Below, piece by piece: positions 29,051 to 38,200 of a DNA stretch of 64,000 bases. A program made the translations under genes and the position numbers. Origin of the DNA: Burkholderia oklahomensis C6786 (GTDB taxonomy: Bacteria; Pseudomonadota; Gammaproteobacteria; Burkholderiales; Burkholderiaceae). The notes beneath the pieces are model-generated. The model was not told where the DNA came from and did no database searches. It worked only from the letters and a program-made list of their open reading frames with translations. The DNA lies in NCBI RefSeq assembly GCF_000959365.1, contig NZ_CP009555.1:3720001-3784000 (forward strand). The letters are read 5' to 3'. How positions within the stretch are numbered: position 1 is the first letter of the stretch; each line of letters begins with the position of its first letter.

Positions 29051-30559
29051 TTATAGTTGAATGTTCGAATGGCGGCGGCTCGGTGCGCCCGGAATCTTGT
29101 CGCGAAGCAGCGCGAAGGTCGACATCACCGTGTTGCGCAGCTCGGCGGGCTCGACGAGTCCCTCGATATAGGTGCGGCTCGCCGAATAGCGCGCGCTCGC
29201 ATGCGCGTCGCGATATTCGTCGATCAACCTGCCGCGATGTTCGGCCGCGTCCGGCGCGTTTGCAAGCTCCTTGCGGAAGATCACGTCGACCGCGGCCTCG
29301 GGCCCCATCACCGATATTTCCGCGGAGGGAAACGCATAGATCATGTCCGTCGCGGACCGGTTCGCGAGCGTCGGATAGGCGCCGCCGTACGCCTTGCGCA
29401 AGACCACCGCGACCTTCGGCACGACCGCTTCGCAGTACGCATGCATCAGCTTCGCGCCCGCGCCGATCACGTTCGAGCGCTCCTGCTGCTTGCCGGGCAG
29501 GTAGCCCGGCACGTCGACGAGCGTGAGGATCGGGATGCCGAACGCATCGCAGGTGCGAACGAACCGCGCGGCCTTTTCCGATGCGTCGATATCGAGGCAG
29601 CCGGCAAGCCACGCCGACTGGTTCGCGACGATGCCGACGCTTTGGCCGCCGATGCGCGCGAAGCCCACCACGATGTTGCGCGCGTAGAGCCGGTGCACTT
29701 CGAGGAACGCCCGGTCGTCGGCGAGCAGCTCGATCACCTGCCGCACGTCGAACGGCTCGGTCTTGCTCACGGGAACGATGTCGGCGATGCCGTCGAGCAT
29801 GCGAGGCAGCGTTGCCGGCCCATGCGTCGGCGGAACGGGCGACGCGTTGTTCTGCGGCAGATACGAAAGCAGTTCGCGCGCGACGGCGAGCGCCTCGTCG
29901 CCGGATTCGACGAGAAAGTGCGCGAGACCGGTCTCGGCCGCGTGCAGATGGCCGCCGCCGATTTCCTCCTTCGTGACTTCCTCGCCGGTCGCGCGCCGAA
30001 TCACCGCGGGGCCTGTCAGAAACAGCGCGGACTCCTGATCGACCATCACGATGAAATCGGTGAGCGCGGGCGTATAGGCCGCGCCGCCGACACAGTCGCC
30101 GAGAATCAGCGACACCTGCGGCACGACGCCCGATGCGCGCACCGTCTTGTAGAACACGTGACTGAACTGAGAGTCGGCGTCGACGCCTTCATGGATGCGC
30201 AGGCCCGACGAATGATTGAGCGCGACAACCGGCACGCCGATACGCAGCGCGAGATCCAGCACCTTGCCGATCTTCAGCGCGTGGACGCGGCTCGAGCTGC
30301 CGCCGAGAAAGCCGCCGTCGTGCGCGTACACGAGAACGGGGCGCTGGTCGATCGTGCCATGGCCCGTCGCGATGCCGTCGCCCGGCTGCTTTCGGCGATC
30401 CGCGCCGAACCATGTGCAATCGTGCTCGGCGAGGGCGTCGAGCTCGCGAAACGAGCCCGGGTCCAGCAGTTCCCGAATCCGCCGGATGTGGACGGGCGGC
30501 TCTGCCGCTTGCGCTTGCCGTTCGCGGGAACGTTCTTCTACTCCGGAAAGATCACTCAT
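29051..30559 (-). CDS. Acyl-CoA carboxylase carboxyltransferase (beta) subunit
   Basis: A 502-aa crotonase-fold carboxyltransferase of the PccB/MccB/GcdA family, which moves the carboxyl group from biotin to an acyl-CoA. Visible features are HDGGFLGGSSSRVHALKIGK, the acyl-CoA oxyanion region GDCVGGAAYTPALTDF, and the C-terminal half GYLPGKQQERSNVIGAGAKL with RKAYGGAYPT and ISVMGPEAAVDVIFRKE. It is the first gene of a five-gene operon: carboxyltransferase, HMG-CoA reductase, biotin carboxylase, carrier, MmgE/PrpD. The start at 30559 is the first Met and has a weak ribosome site, so a slightly different start is possible. Confidence 0.92.
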   Translation of the reverse strand: MSDLSGVEERSRERQAQAAEPPVHIRRIRELLDPGSFRELDALAEHDCTWFGADRRKQPGDGIATGHGTIDQRPVLVYAHDGGFLGGSSSRVHALKIGKVLDLALRIGVPVVALNHSSGLRIHEGVDADSQFSHVFYKTVRASGVVPQVSLILGDCVGGAAYTPALTDFIVMVDQESALFLTGPAVIRRATGEEVTKEEIGGGHLHAAETGLAHFLVESGDEALAVARELLSYLPQNNASPVPPTHGPATLPRMLDGIADIVPVSKTEPFDVRQVIELLADDRAFLEVHRLYARNIVVGFARIGGQSVGIVANQSAWLAGCLDIDASEKAARFVRTCDAFGIPILTLVDVPGYLPGKQQERSNVIGAGAKLMHAYCEAVVPKVAVVLRKAYGGAYPTLANRSATDMIYAFPSAEISVMGPEAAVDVIFRKELANAPDAAEHRGRLIDEYRDAHASARYSASRTYIEGLVEPAELRNTVMSTFALLRDKIPGAPSRRHSNIQL

Positions 30560-30946
30560 CGAGTCGCCCTGAACATGGTTCGATGGCGCAATCGCCGTCC
30601 TTCGCCCGGTGCAGCAACGAGTAAACGGCGATGCTCGGGTAAATGGGAGTCCGGATTGGACACAGGAACAATCCGCTAGCGAGAGTAAATCATGAACGAT
30701 TTAATCGCAATACTCCATAATTTGTCCGCCTAAAAATGCGGCCTGCGTGGCGCTGGCGCTCGACGGGCTCGCGCGAGGAAGCGCGAAAGACCCAACGCCA
30801 CGGTCACGCCGGCGAGGCCGCGAACGGTTGGACGGAATTCGATGAACGGGGACGAGCGCCGACGTCGGCGCGGCAGGCGGGGAGAGGCGAGGGAGCGAAG
30901 CGGGGCGAGACCTGCGAGGCGAAGGTCGGCGGTCAGCGCCGCCCCC
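30560..30946. promoter_or_regulatory. Upstream region of the carboxylase operon
   Basis: No gene is supported in these 387 bp. The AT-rich part around 30680-30735 should hold the operon promoter. A stretch at 30698-30713 (GATTTAATCGCAATAC) weakly resembles, in reverse orientation, the ATGCGATCTAAT element found near the monooxygenase and EthD genes. Confidence 0.4.
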
Positions 30947-31390
30947 TTATTCCTCGGCGGAAGTCGCGATCGTGTTCAACACCGAATCGACGAGCGCGAG
31001 CTGATCGGCGGCGACGCCATGCAACAGCTTGCCCTTGATGCGCTTGACCATCGTATCGACCTGCTCGCCGACTCGACGGCCGGCTTCGGTCAGATACAGC
31101 GTCTTCGCACGGCGGTCCGACGTGTCGTCGCGGCGCACGACGAGCCCGGCCTCCTCGAGTTGATCGAGCAGGCGGACGAGCGAGTGGCCTTCGATGCCCA
31201 GATGCTCGGCCAGCGTACGCTGACGCAGACCTTCGCCGAGCTTGTAGATGAGCCACAGCGGCGTGGAGGTTGCTTCGGACAGATTCAGCTTGCTAAGTTC
31301 GACGTCCGCGACCTTGCGCCACATGCGCGCTGCTCGCTGGAGGCGCAGGCAGAACGTATCTTCAGCGAGAGAGAGCAAACTGGAAGACAT
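30947..31390 (-). CDS. MarR family transcriptional regulator
   Basis: A 147-aa winged-helix regulator. The recognition helix region (RTLAEHLGIEGHSLVRLLDQLEEAGLVVRR) and the wing (DDTSDRRAKTLYLTEAG) are typical of the MarR/SlyA/HpaR group. Such proteins dimerise on palindromes and are released by small aromatic or acyl-CoA ligands. It lies upstream of and co-directional with the carboxylase operon and is the only local regulator, so it is the best candidate for the inverted repeats in this cluster. That connection is inference. Confidence 0.92.
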   Translation of the reverse strand: MSSSLLSLAEDTFCLRLQRAARMWRKVADVELSKLNLSEATSTPLWLIYKLGEGLRQRTLAEHLGIEGHSLVRLLDQLEEAGLVVRRDDTSDRRAKTLYLTEAGRRVGEQVDTMVKRIKGKLLHGVAADQLALVDSVLNTIATSAEE

Positions 31391-32099
31391 TCAATGTGAC
31401 CAACTCAAAAATAAACGGTATGCGGCGCGTGCGGGCCGCCGCGAATGGCGGGGTGCGCAGTGCGTCGCGCTTGCCGGGGAATGTCCACGAATGCTGCGGC
31501 CCTCGGGCTTTGCGGCATGCGCACGGCTTGTAGAGCAATCTTTCCAATATAGCATATGTACCGTCGCCATTCGCGCGGGCCCCGTACTGGTAACTACCGA
31601 GTCCACGCGTTTCCGGCTACGCCAAAGCGATGCTTCGCCGATGCGAACGCACACGCCGATCGAGGCGCTCGCGCAAGCCGAGCCTGCGGGTTTTGCGGGG
31701 CGCGGGCGATCGGATCGCGCCGAGCCGCGGGTCTGCGCTGGAAGCGCTCCAGTTGTTCGAGCAATGCCGGCGGCGCGTCGTCCGGCAACGCGGTTTCGAG
31801 CGCGGCGCCGGACGCCGTCGATCGCATCGAACCCGATCGACCAGACGCCGGCGTGGCGTTTCCCGACCGCGCGCGCAACCGAGCCACCCGCGAGCCCACG
31901 CCGACTACGCCGAACCGTTCGACGGAAAAGTGTCCCCATCCGGATATCTCCTCTGGCACGAAATTGCCCATCGATTTCCGCTATATTCGCCACTATACAT
32001 CTCAAGAGACTAATATCACTACGATGCAAAAGTTGGATGTTGAGGGCAGATTTTGCGTCGCGACGCCGGCCGATGTGCCCCTCATTTCCGGGAAAAGAA
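31391..32099. other. Gene-free stretch between MarR and hotdog genes
   Basis: About 700 bp with overlapping shadow frames but no recognisable protein. It must contain the promoters of both flanking, divergently transcribed genes. AT-rich segments occur at 31395-31420, around 31540-31560 and near 31975-32040. No RNA gene was recognised. Confidence 0.45.
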
Positions 32100-32564
32100 A
32101 TGGCACGATTCCGATACTCGATTGGAGAAACGCGCAGCGATTGGGTCGCGCTGCGCGCGGTCGCGCAACACGACGCGCGCAGCGCGATTCAGCCGCCGAA
32201 CGACGGCATGTCGACGCATCGCCTCTCCGATCAGGCGGCGCTCGCGTCCGCGTTCTCGAAGCTGTTCTTCATGTTCGCGGCGGAGCACGACACGAGCTCG
32301 CTGCTGTCGTTCACGGTCGACTGCCGGCGCGCGCCCGAGCCCGGCAGCACCTGTCTGCTCGCGTGGAGGGTGGAGGCGGTCGAGCCGCATGCGGGGCTCC
32401 GGGGCGACGTCGTACGTTTCAGCGGCAGGGCGTGGCTGCCGGATGGAACGACCGTGCTGTCCGGGGCCGCGCGAGCGGTCGTCCATCCGGCGAGCCACGT
32501 CGCTCTGGACGACGATTCGGAGGACGAGGAGGGATATCGCCCACGCCCCGCGTCACCGGCTTGA
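32100..32564 (+). CDS. Probable hotdog-fold (MaoC-like) protein
   Basis: A 154-aa protein taken to start at ATG 32100 (GGGAAAAGAA upstream); the open frame begins earlier at 31248 without a credible start. The second half shows the strand pattern of MaoC-type hydratases (LLSFTVDCRRAPEPGSTCLL, then WRVEAVEP and VVRFSGRAWLPDG), but the catalytic Asp/His signature of (R)-hydratases is not evident. A role on acyl-CoA intermediates of the neighbouring operon is plausible. The acidic DDDSEDEE segment near the C-terminus is unusual. Confidence 0.5.
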   Translation: MARFRYSIGETRSDWVALRAVAQHDARSAIQPPNDGMSTHRLSDQAALASAFSKLFFMFAAEHDTSSLLSFTVDCRRAPEPGSTCLLAWRVEAVEPHAGLRGDVVRFSGRAWLPDGTTVLSGAARAVVHPASHVALDDDSEDEEGYRPRPASPA

Positions 32565-33014
32565 GCGGCGCTCGCCGATGCGCGGGACCGCTTGCGCTTC
32601 GGCGCATCGGCAGCCAATCAAATTAGATTGCATGCGATCTAATCTCGTGCGATTATTGTACGCACGGATCGATTACGCCGAGCGGAGCGAGGCGGCCGGC
32701 CCTGCCGTTCGGGCCCGTGCCGCTCGCTCGAGCCCGGCTCGCCGATCCTTCCGTCGCATCCAGAACCCGAGGGTGTGAGCGAGAGGTCGTACGCGACGCG
32801 CCGTTCGGTCGGCGCAGCCGGTCGTGATATGTGAAGTGCATCGCGCTCGCGGCCGACTCGATTCGCTCAACACGTTGATTAAACGATAAGCAGTACAAAA
32901 CTGTTGCGAGACCTCGCCGTTGCGTTCTCGCTGTTTGCCGCGGGCCATGCGGCGCACGGCGACGAGGCGAGCGTCCGCAACGCGATCAACCATTCCGGAG
33001 AGCAGGAGTCAGTC
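32565..33014. promoter_or_regulatory. Upstream region of the EthD gene
   Basis: No gene is supported. An imperfect palindrome at 32622-32643 (half ATGCGATCTAAT) matches 17 of 22 positions of the site at 18451-18472 upstream of the monooxygenase. This suggests common control of the two genes. Confidence 0.5.
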
Positions 33015-34022
33015 GTGTCCAGTACTTCCGCCGAAAGTCAGTTTCGTTCGCCTTATCTGAAAACCTACCGTTCGTACGATGAGCCTTTGACGGTCATCTG
33101 CTCGCTGCTGTCCCGCGCGGACAACGCGCCGCTCGACGAGCGCCGCCGAGATCCGAACCTGCTGCTGAACCCCACGGGCGAACTGATCAAGGATCCCGCC
33201 GTCGAAACGAGCGCCTTCGAGCGCAACCCGAATCTTGCGTTCGAAAAATGGACCGAGTATTGGCGCAAGGTGCACGGACCGCGCTTCGTCTATGCTCAGC
33301 CGCCCGAGGCGAACGGCATCCAGCACCTGCTTCGCTACGACCAGATTCACCGGTTGCCGGCCGGCCCATCGAGCGGCGCACCGCTGCCGTACGAGCCGCC
33401 CGTCGACCGTGACGGCAAGCTGTTCGATACCGTAATCGGCCATATTCCCGAATACCGCCGTCCGCAGTGGGACGGCATCGCATACCTCGGCTTCGAGAAC
33501 GTCGAAGGGCTGCAGGCGGTATTCAGTCAGCCGGAAATCGCAGCCAAAGTCTTGCCCGAAGACCAGGCGATTTTCCGCGAGCTGTGCCCGGTGCTCGCCC
33601 GGCAGCACATCATCGTGCCGAGCGAAACGCAGCGCGAGTCGTTTCTGCTCATCAAGGTCGCGCGTCGCCACGCATCGCTGTCCCGCGCCGATTTCCACGA
33701 CGCCTGGTTGAACCAGTACGCGAAGCAGGTGCTCGCCCAGCCGGCGACGAGCCGCTATGTCAAGCGCTACGTTCAGTTGCACAACATCGGTCCGACGCAG
33801 GAAGGGCAGCCGTTCTTCCATCCGGTCGGGCACACGATCGACGGCGTGTCGATCCTCGCGTTCACTTCGATCAACGATCTCGAGGATTACCTGCTCGATC
33901 CCGGCGTCGTGCGGCTTGCCGAAGCAGAATCAAAACTCGTCGCGGACGATGCGAGCGAATACTGGACGGCGCTCGCATACCAGGTGGTCAATCAGATTTT
34001 TCCGGAAACGGCGACACGATGA
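33015..34022 (+). CDS. EthD domain-containing protein
   Basis: A 335-aa cytoplasmic protein with two EthD-like (dimeric alpha-beta barrel) repeats. The first contains KWTEYWRKVHGPRFVY (about residue 79) and the second SRADFHDAWLNQYAKQV (about residue 220). EthD proteins accompany monooxygenase or polyketide-type pathways and may act as small dehydratases or chaperones. The GTG at 33015 is chosen because AGGAG lies 7 bases upstream; the frame extends to 32904 without one. The shared upstream palindrome links it to the monooxygenase. Confidence 0.8.
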   Translation: MSSTSAESQFRSPYLKTYRSYDEPLTVICSLLSRADNAPLDERRRDPNLLLNPTGELIKDPAVETSAFERNPNLAFEKWTEYWRKVHGPRFVYAQPPEANGIQHLLRYDQIHRLPAGPSSGAPLPYEPPVDRDGKLFDTVIGHIPEYRRPQWDGIAYLGFENVEGLQAVFSQPEIAAKVLPEDQAIFRELCPVLARQHIIVPSETQRESFLLIKVARRHASLSRADFHDAWLNQYAKQVLAQPATSRYVKRYVQLHNIGPTQEGQPFFHPVGHTIDGVSILAFTSINDLEDYLLDPGVVRLAEAESKLVADDASEYWTALAYQVVNQIFPETATR

Positions 34023-34385
34023 TTGCGGCTGTTCGGCACGGCGAATGCGGCGCGCGAGTCGTCGGCCGAGCGTTCCGATGCGCATGACGGCGTCGGAGCG
34101 CCGACGAGACGCCGCAGCACCGATGGAGAAAGACGTCGGTCGCGATAAGTAGGCTGGAGTGAGGCAAGGACCCGCCGGCGTGCGCCGCGGGAGATCATCT
34201 GCTTTGTCGGAGCCTGACTGTGGATCACTACGATTACGATGTGTTGATTGGCGCAACGCTTCCCGCGAACCGGACATCTCCCGATGCGGAGCCGCACGCC
34301 GAGGCGGAGCGCCGATTCTTCGCCGGCATGTCGGCCGGCGACCGCGGTTCGCGTGTCGAGCCAGCCGGGACGCGAGAGGGTCGCC
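34023..34385. other. Gene-free stretch
   Basis: No protein or RNA was recognised in these 363 bp. They precede the DAHP synthase gene and presumably contain its promoter. Confidence 0.4.
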
Positions 34386-35774
34386 ATGACGCATCCTGAC
34401 TGGTTCCCATCGTCCTGGCGCGAGCGGCCGATCCACCAGGTGCCGAGCTATCCCGACGCGGAGAAGCTCGCGGCGTCGGAGGAGCAGCTCAGGCGGTTGC
34501 CGCCGCTCGTGCTCGCCGCAGAAATTCGCGACCTCAAGGCGCAGCTCGCGGACGTCGCGCGCGGCAAGGCCTTCCTCCTGCAAGGGGGGGATTGCGCGGA
34601 GTCGTTCGCCGAGTTTCATCCGAACGCGGTGCGCGATTTGCTCCGCGTGTTCCTGCAGATGTCGACGGTGCTCGCGTTCAGCACCGGGCTTCCTGTCGTC
34701 AAGGTAGGCCGCATCGCAGGGCAGTTCGCGAAGCCCCGCAGTTCGCCCGATGAAACGGTCGGCGACGTCACGCTGCCGAGCTATCGAGGCGACATCATCA
34801 ATGGCATCGAATTCACGGCGGCCGCGAGGAGACCGGATCCCGAGCGCGTGCTCAAGGCTTATTCCCAGGCGGCCGCGACGCTCAACCTGTTGCGCGCGTT
34901 GAGCCATGGCGGGTTCGCCGACATGCGTCAAGTACAGGAATGGAATGCCGGTTTCGTCGCGTCCGCGCCGCAGGGGCAGCGTTATCGGCAGATCGCGTGC
35001 CGAATCGAACAGGCGCTCGTGTTCATGAACGCGTGCCGCGTATCGCCGGAGTCGGTGCGCTCGCTGCGTGAAACCGATCTCTACACGAGCCACGACGCGC
35101 TACTCCTGCATTACGAAGAGGCGTTGACTCGACAGGACGCGCTGACGGAGGAATGGTACGACTGCTCCGCGCACATGTTATGGATCGGCGAGCGCACGCG
35201 CGGCGCCGACGACGCGCACATCGAGTTCCTGCGCGGCGTCTCGAATCCGATCGGACTCAAATGCGGTCCGACGATCAAGCCCGACGATCTGTTGCGGCTG
35301 ATCGACGCGCTCAATCCGGACAACGAGCCCGGCCGCCTCACGCTGATCGCGAGAATGGGCGCGGAAAAGCTTCCCGAGTTGCTGCCGCGCCTCGTGCGAA
35401 TGACGAAGAGCGAAGGGCGCGAAGTGATCTGGTCGATCGATCCGATGCACGGCAACACGATCAAGTCGGCGTCCGGATACAAGACGCGCCGCTTCGAGAG
35501 CATCCTGCTCGAGGTCGAACGCTTCTTCGACGTCCACGAGGCGGAACGCACGCACGCGGGCGGCCTGCATCTCGAAATGACGGGAACCGACGTGACGGAA
35601 TGCACCGGCGGCGGGCAGCAGATTCGCGACGATCAGTTGTGCGAACGCTATCACACACATTGCGATCCGCGCCTGAACGGATCGCAGGCACTCGAGCTCG
35701 CGTTCCTGGTTTCGGAAAAACTGTCGGCGAGGCGCGATCCGCGCGAAAACCTGCAACACGACGAAGTCGCGTGA
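34386..35774 (+). CDS. Class II DAHP synthase (3-deoxy-7-phosphoheptulonate synthase)
   Basis: A 462-aa plant/actinomycete-type enzyme joining phosphoenolpyruvate and erythrose 4-phosphate, the first step of the shikimate pathway. Class II hallmarks are present: [11 protein letters not shown], the PRSSPDE motif, [24 protein letters not shown], and the metal region [15 protein letters not shown]. Length is normal. The ATG at 34386 is preceded by AGAGGG; the frame begins at 34248. It stands next to an Old Yellow Enzyme and the catabolic cluster, not with other aro genes. Class II enzymes often serve secondary metabolism, so a dedicated role is possible. Confidence 0.95.
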   Translation: MTHPDWFPSSWRERPIHQVPSYPDAEKLAASEEQLRRLPPLVLAAEIRDLKAQLADVARGKAFLLQGGDCAESFAEFHPNAVRDLLRVFLQMSTVLAFSTGLPVVKVGRIAGQFAKPRSSPDETVGDVTLPSYRGDIINGIEFTAAARRPDPERVLKAYSQAAATLNLLRALSHGGFADMRQVQEWNAGFVASAPQGQRYRQIACRIEQALVFMNACRVSPESVRSLRETDLYTSHDALLLHYEEALTRQDALTEEWYDCSAHMLWIGERTRGADDAHIEFLRGVSNPIGLKCGPTIKPDDLLRLIDALNPDNEPGRLTLIARMGAEKLPELLPRLVRMTKSEGREVIWSIDPMHGNTIKSASGYKTRRFESILLEVERFFDVHEAERTHAGGLHLEMTGTDVTECTGGGQQIRDDQLCERYHTHCDPRLNGSQALELAFLVSEKLSARRDPRENLQHDEVA

Positions 35775-35881
35775 TCCGGCCCGCCGGTCGCACGACTTCC
35801 CCTGTGATCCATCCGCCGTGCGCGATACGCCGGTTCGCCGCGTGTCGCGTGCGCCCAACATAGTCAGCCGACGAGGACGCC

Positions 35882-37012
35882 ATGTCGACGACGAACGTCT
35901 CGAATTTCGACATCATTTTTGAACCGGTTTCGCTGGGCGGCCTGCGCGTGCCCAACCGTATCGTCATGGCGCCGATGACCCGGCGGCAATCACCGGGCGG
36001 CATTCCCGACCGCGAAGTCGCACGCTATTACGCGAAGCGCGCCGAAGGCGGCGTCGGCTTCATCATCACCGAAGGAACGTATGTCGATCATCCGGTCGCC
36101 GGCGGATTCGCCGACGTGCCGCATTGCTTCGGCCAGCAAGCGCTCGACGGCTGGAGGCGCGTCGTGGAAGGCGTGCATGATGCCGGAAGCGCGATCGCGG
36201 CGCAGCTCTGGCACCTAGGCAACGTGCGTCGGCGCGGCACGCCGCCTCATCCGGAATTGCCGAGCATCGGGCCCGAGCGCATCGTCGAAGACGGCGTGGT
36301 CGCGGTCGAGAAGATGACGGACGCCGACGCGCGCGACATCGCTGCATCGTTCGCGCGCGCCGCCTGCGACGCGGTCGAAACCGGCTTCGACGCGATCGAA
36401 CTGCATGGCGCGCACGGCTATCTGTTCGATCAGTTCCTGTGGGCGAAAATGAACACGCGCGCCGACGCATACGGCGGCTCGCTCGAGAACCGCCTGCGGC
36501 TGTCGACCGAGGTCGCCGCGGCGGTGCGAAAGGCAGTCGGCGCGAGCGTGCCGATCATCTTCAGATTCTCGCAATGGAAGGTGCAGGACTACACCGCGCA
36601 TATCGTCGAATCGTCGGGCGAGCTCAAGACGATGCTCGATGCGCTCGTTGCCGCGGGTGTCGACATCTTCGACGTCAGCACGCGCCGTTTCTGGGAGCCC
36701 GCGTTCCCGTCCGAAAGCGACGCCGATCTCGCGTCGCTCGTGCGGAAGCTGTCCGGCAAGCCGGTGATCATGGTCGGGAGCGTCGGGATCGACAATGCAT
36801 TCTCGGCGGCGCAGGTGCGCGGCGCGGAAGGTCTGTCGGTCGGCGTCGAGAATCTCGATCGCGCGGTGGCGCGAATCGAGGCGGGCAGGGCGGATTGCAT
36901 CGCGCTCGGCCGCGCTTTGCTGGCCGACCCGGCGTGGCCCGCGAAGGTGCGCGCGGGCGAGTACGATCGGATCGTCCCGTATCGCAAGGACATGTTCTCG
37001 ACGTTGACCTGA
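35882..37012 (+). CDS. Old Yellow Enzyme family NAD(P)H:flavin oxidoreductase
   Basis: A 376-aa FMN-dependent TIM-barrel ene-reductase. Recognisable parts are RVPNRIVMAPMTRR (N-terminal barrel strand), QLWHLGNV, the substrate-binding pair in IELHGAHGYLFDQFL, AYGGSLENRLRL, and the FMN phosphate region IMVGSVG...CIALGRALLADP. The last position is typical of class I/thermophilic-like OYEs. It follows the DAHP synthase by 107 bp on the same strand and may be co-transcribed. It reduces activated C=C bonds; the physiological substrate is unknown. Confidence 0.92.
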   Translation: MSTTNVSNFDIIFEPVSLGGLRVPNRIVMAPMTRRQSPGGIPDREVARYYAKRAEGGVGFIITEGTYVDHPVAGGFADVPHCFGQQALDGWRRVVEGVHDAGSAIAAQLWHLGNVRRRGTPPHPELPSIGPERIVEDGVVAVEKMTDADARDIAASFARAACDAVETGFDAIELHGAHGYLFDQFLWAKMNTRADAYGGSLENRLRLSTEVAAAVRKAVGASVPIIFRFSQWKVQDYTAHIVESSGELKTMLDALVAAGVDIFDVSTRRFWEPAFPSESDADLASLVRKLSGKPVIMVGSVGIDNAFSAAQVRGAEGLSVGVENLDRAVARIEAGRADCIALGRALLADPAWPAKVRAGEYDRIVPYRKDMFSTLT

Positions 37013-37044
37013 CGGCGCACGCGACGCACGGCCGGTCGGCGACG

Positions 37045-38076
37045 TCAGTCGCGAACGGAGACGACAATCTTGCCGAATGGCCCGCGGTCGAGGTGCTCGA
37101 ATGCGGCGCGCGCGTCGGAGAGCGGATAGACCGAATCGATGACCGGTTTGATCGCGTGCCGATCGATTGCATGGACGAGCGCTTCGAACGACTGCCGGCT
37201 GCCTACCGAGACGCCGTGGATCGACGCGCGCGCCAGCATTAGCGGAATCGCATCGATGTGCATTTTCGGGCTCGCAAGAAAGCCGACTTGGACGATATGA
37301 CCATGATCCGCGATCGCGCCGACCGAATGCATCACGTTGTCGCCGCCGATGAGCTCGACGATGACGTTAGCGCCCCGGCCGGCGGTGAGCTCGAGGACGG
37401 CATCCTCCCATTTCGGCGTGCGCGTCGTGTTGATGCCCGCCCATGCGCCGAGCGTCTGCGCACGAGCGAGCTTGTCGTCGTGACGGGACAGCACGACGAC
37501 CTTCGCGCCGAGCGCGCGCGCGATCTGCAGGCCGAAGAGGGCGACGCCGCCGGTACCTTGTACGACGACGGTCTGCCCCGGCGCGAGCTGCCCGCGTTCG
37601 ACGAGTGCAACCCAAGCGGTTACGCCGGCGACGGGCAGCGTCGATGCCTCGGCGTCGGACAACGACGCGGGCGCGATGACGACCGCCGACTCCGGCAGCA
37701 CGACGTATTCGGCGAGCACGCCGGGCAACGGCCCGCCGAGCGAACGTTCCGACGTGCGCATTTCGGAAGGCAGCGTGCCGCCGATCCATGGCGTCCAGAA
37801 ATTGCCCATCACGCGGTCGCCCGGTTTGAAGCGCGCGACGTTTGCGCCCGTCGCGACGACTTCGCCACACATGTCGGAGACGGGCGTGAATGGCATCGCA
37901 GGCTTTGTCGACATCAACTGGCCTTCGATCACGAGCTTGTCTCGATAATTCAATGACACAGCCGCCACGCGCACGAGCAATTCCCCGGCACCGGGTTTCG
38001 GCACGGGTCTTTGCGCCAGCGCGAGGCGGTCAATGCCGAATGCGTCGAGTTCCCAGATCCTCATCGTCTGCGCCAT
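37045..38076 (-). CDS. Zinc-independent MDR family oxidoreductase (quinone reductase-like)
   Basis: A 343-aa medium-chain dehydrogenase/reductase. It has the GroES-like N-terminal domain (VSLNYRDKLVIEGQ, GDRVMGNFW) and a Rossmann domain with VVVQGTGGVALFGLQIARALGAKVV. The Cys and His ligands of zinc alcohol dehydrogenases are absent, so it is closer to NADPH:quinone or enoyl reductases. The start at 38076 is the second Met of the frame (which opens at 38109). It converges with the Old Yellow Enzyme gene and diverges from the LysR regulator, its probable controller. Confidence 0.9.
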   Translation of the reverse strand: MAQTMRIWELDAFGIDRLALAQRPVPKPGAGELLVRVAAVSLNYRDKLVIEGQLMSTKPAMPFTPVSDMCGEVVATGANVARFKPGDRVMGNFWTPWIGGTLPSEMRTSERSLGGPLPGVLAEYVVLPESAVVIAPASLSDAEASTLPVAGVTAWVALVERGQLAPGQTVVVQGTGGVALFGLQIARALGAKVVVLSRHDDKLARAQTLGAWAGINTTRTPKWEDAVLELTAGRGANVIVELIGGDNVMHSVGAIADHGHIVQVGFLASPKMHIDAIPLMLARASIHGVSVGSRQSFEALVHAIDRHAIKPVIDSVYPLSDARAAFEHLDRGPFGKIVVSVRD

Positions 38077-38200
38077 CTGTTGCCCCGCCCGAGAACGAAC
38101 CCGCGCCATCGCGAATTCCTGTCGTTCATTTTACGAGCGCGCCGCGCTCGGCAGTGGCGATATCTGCTCCTCATATCTGCGCCATTTCGTCGCCAATTTC

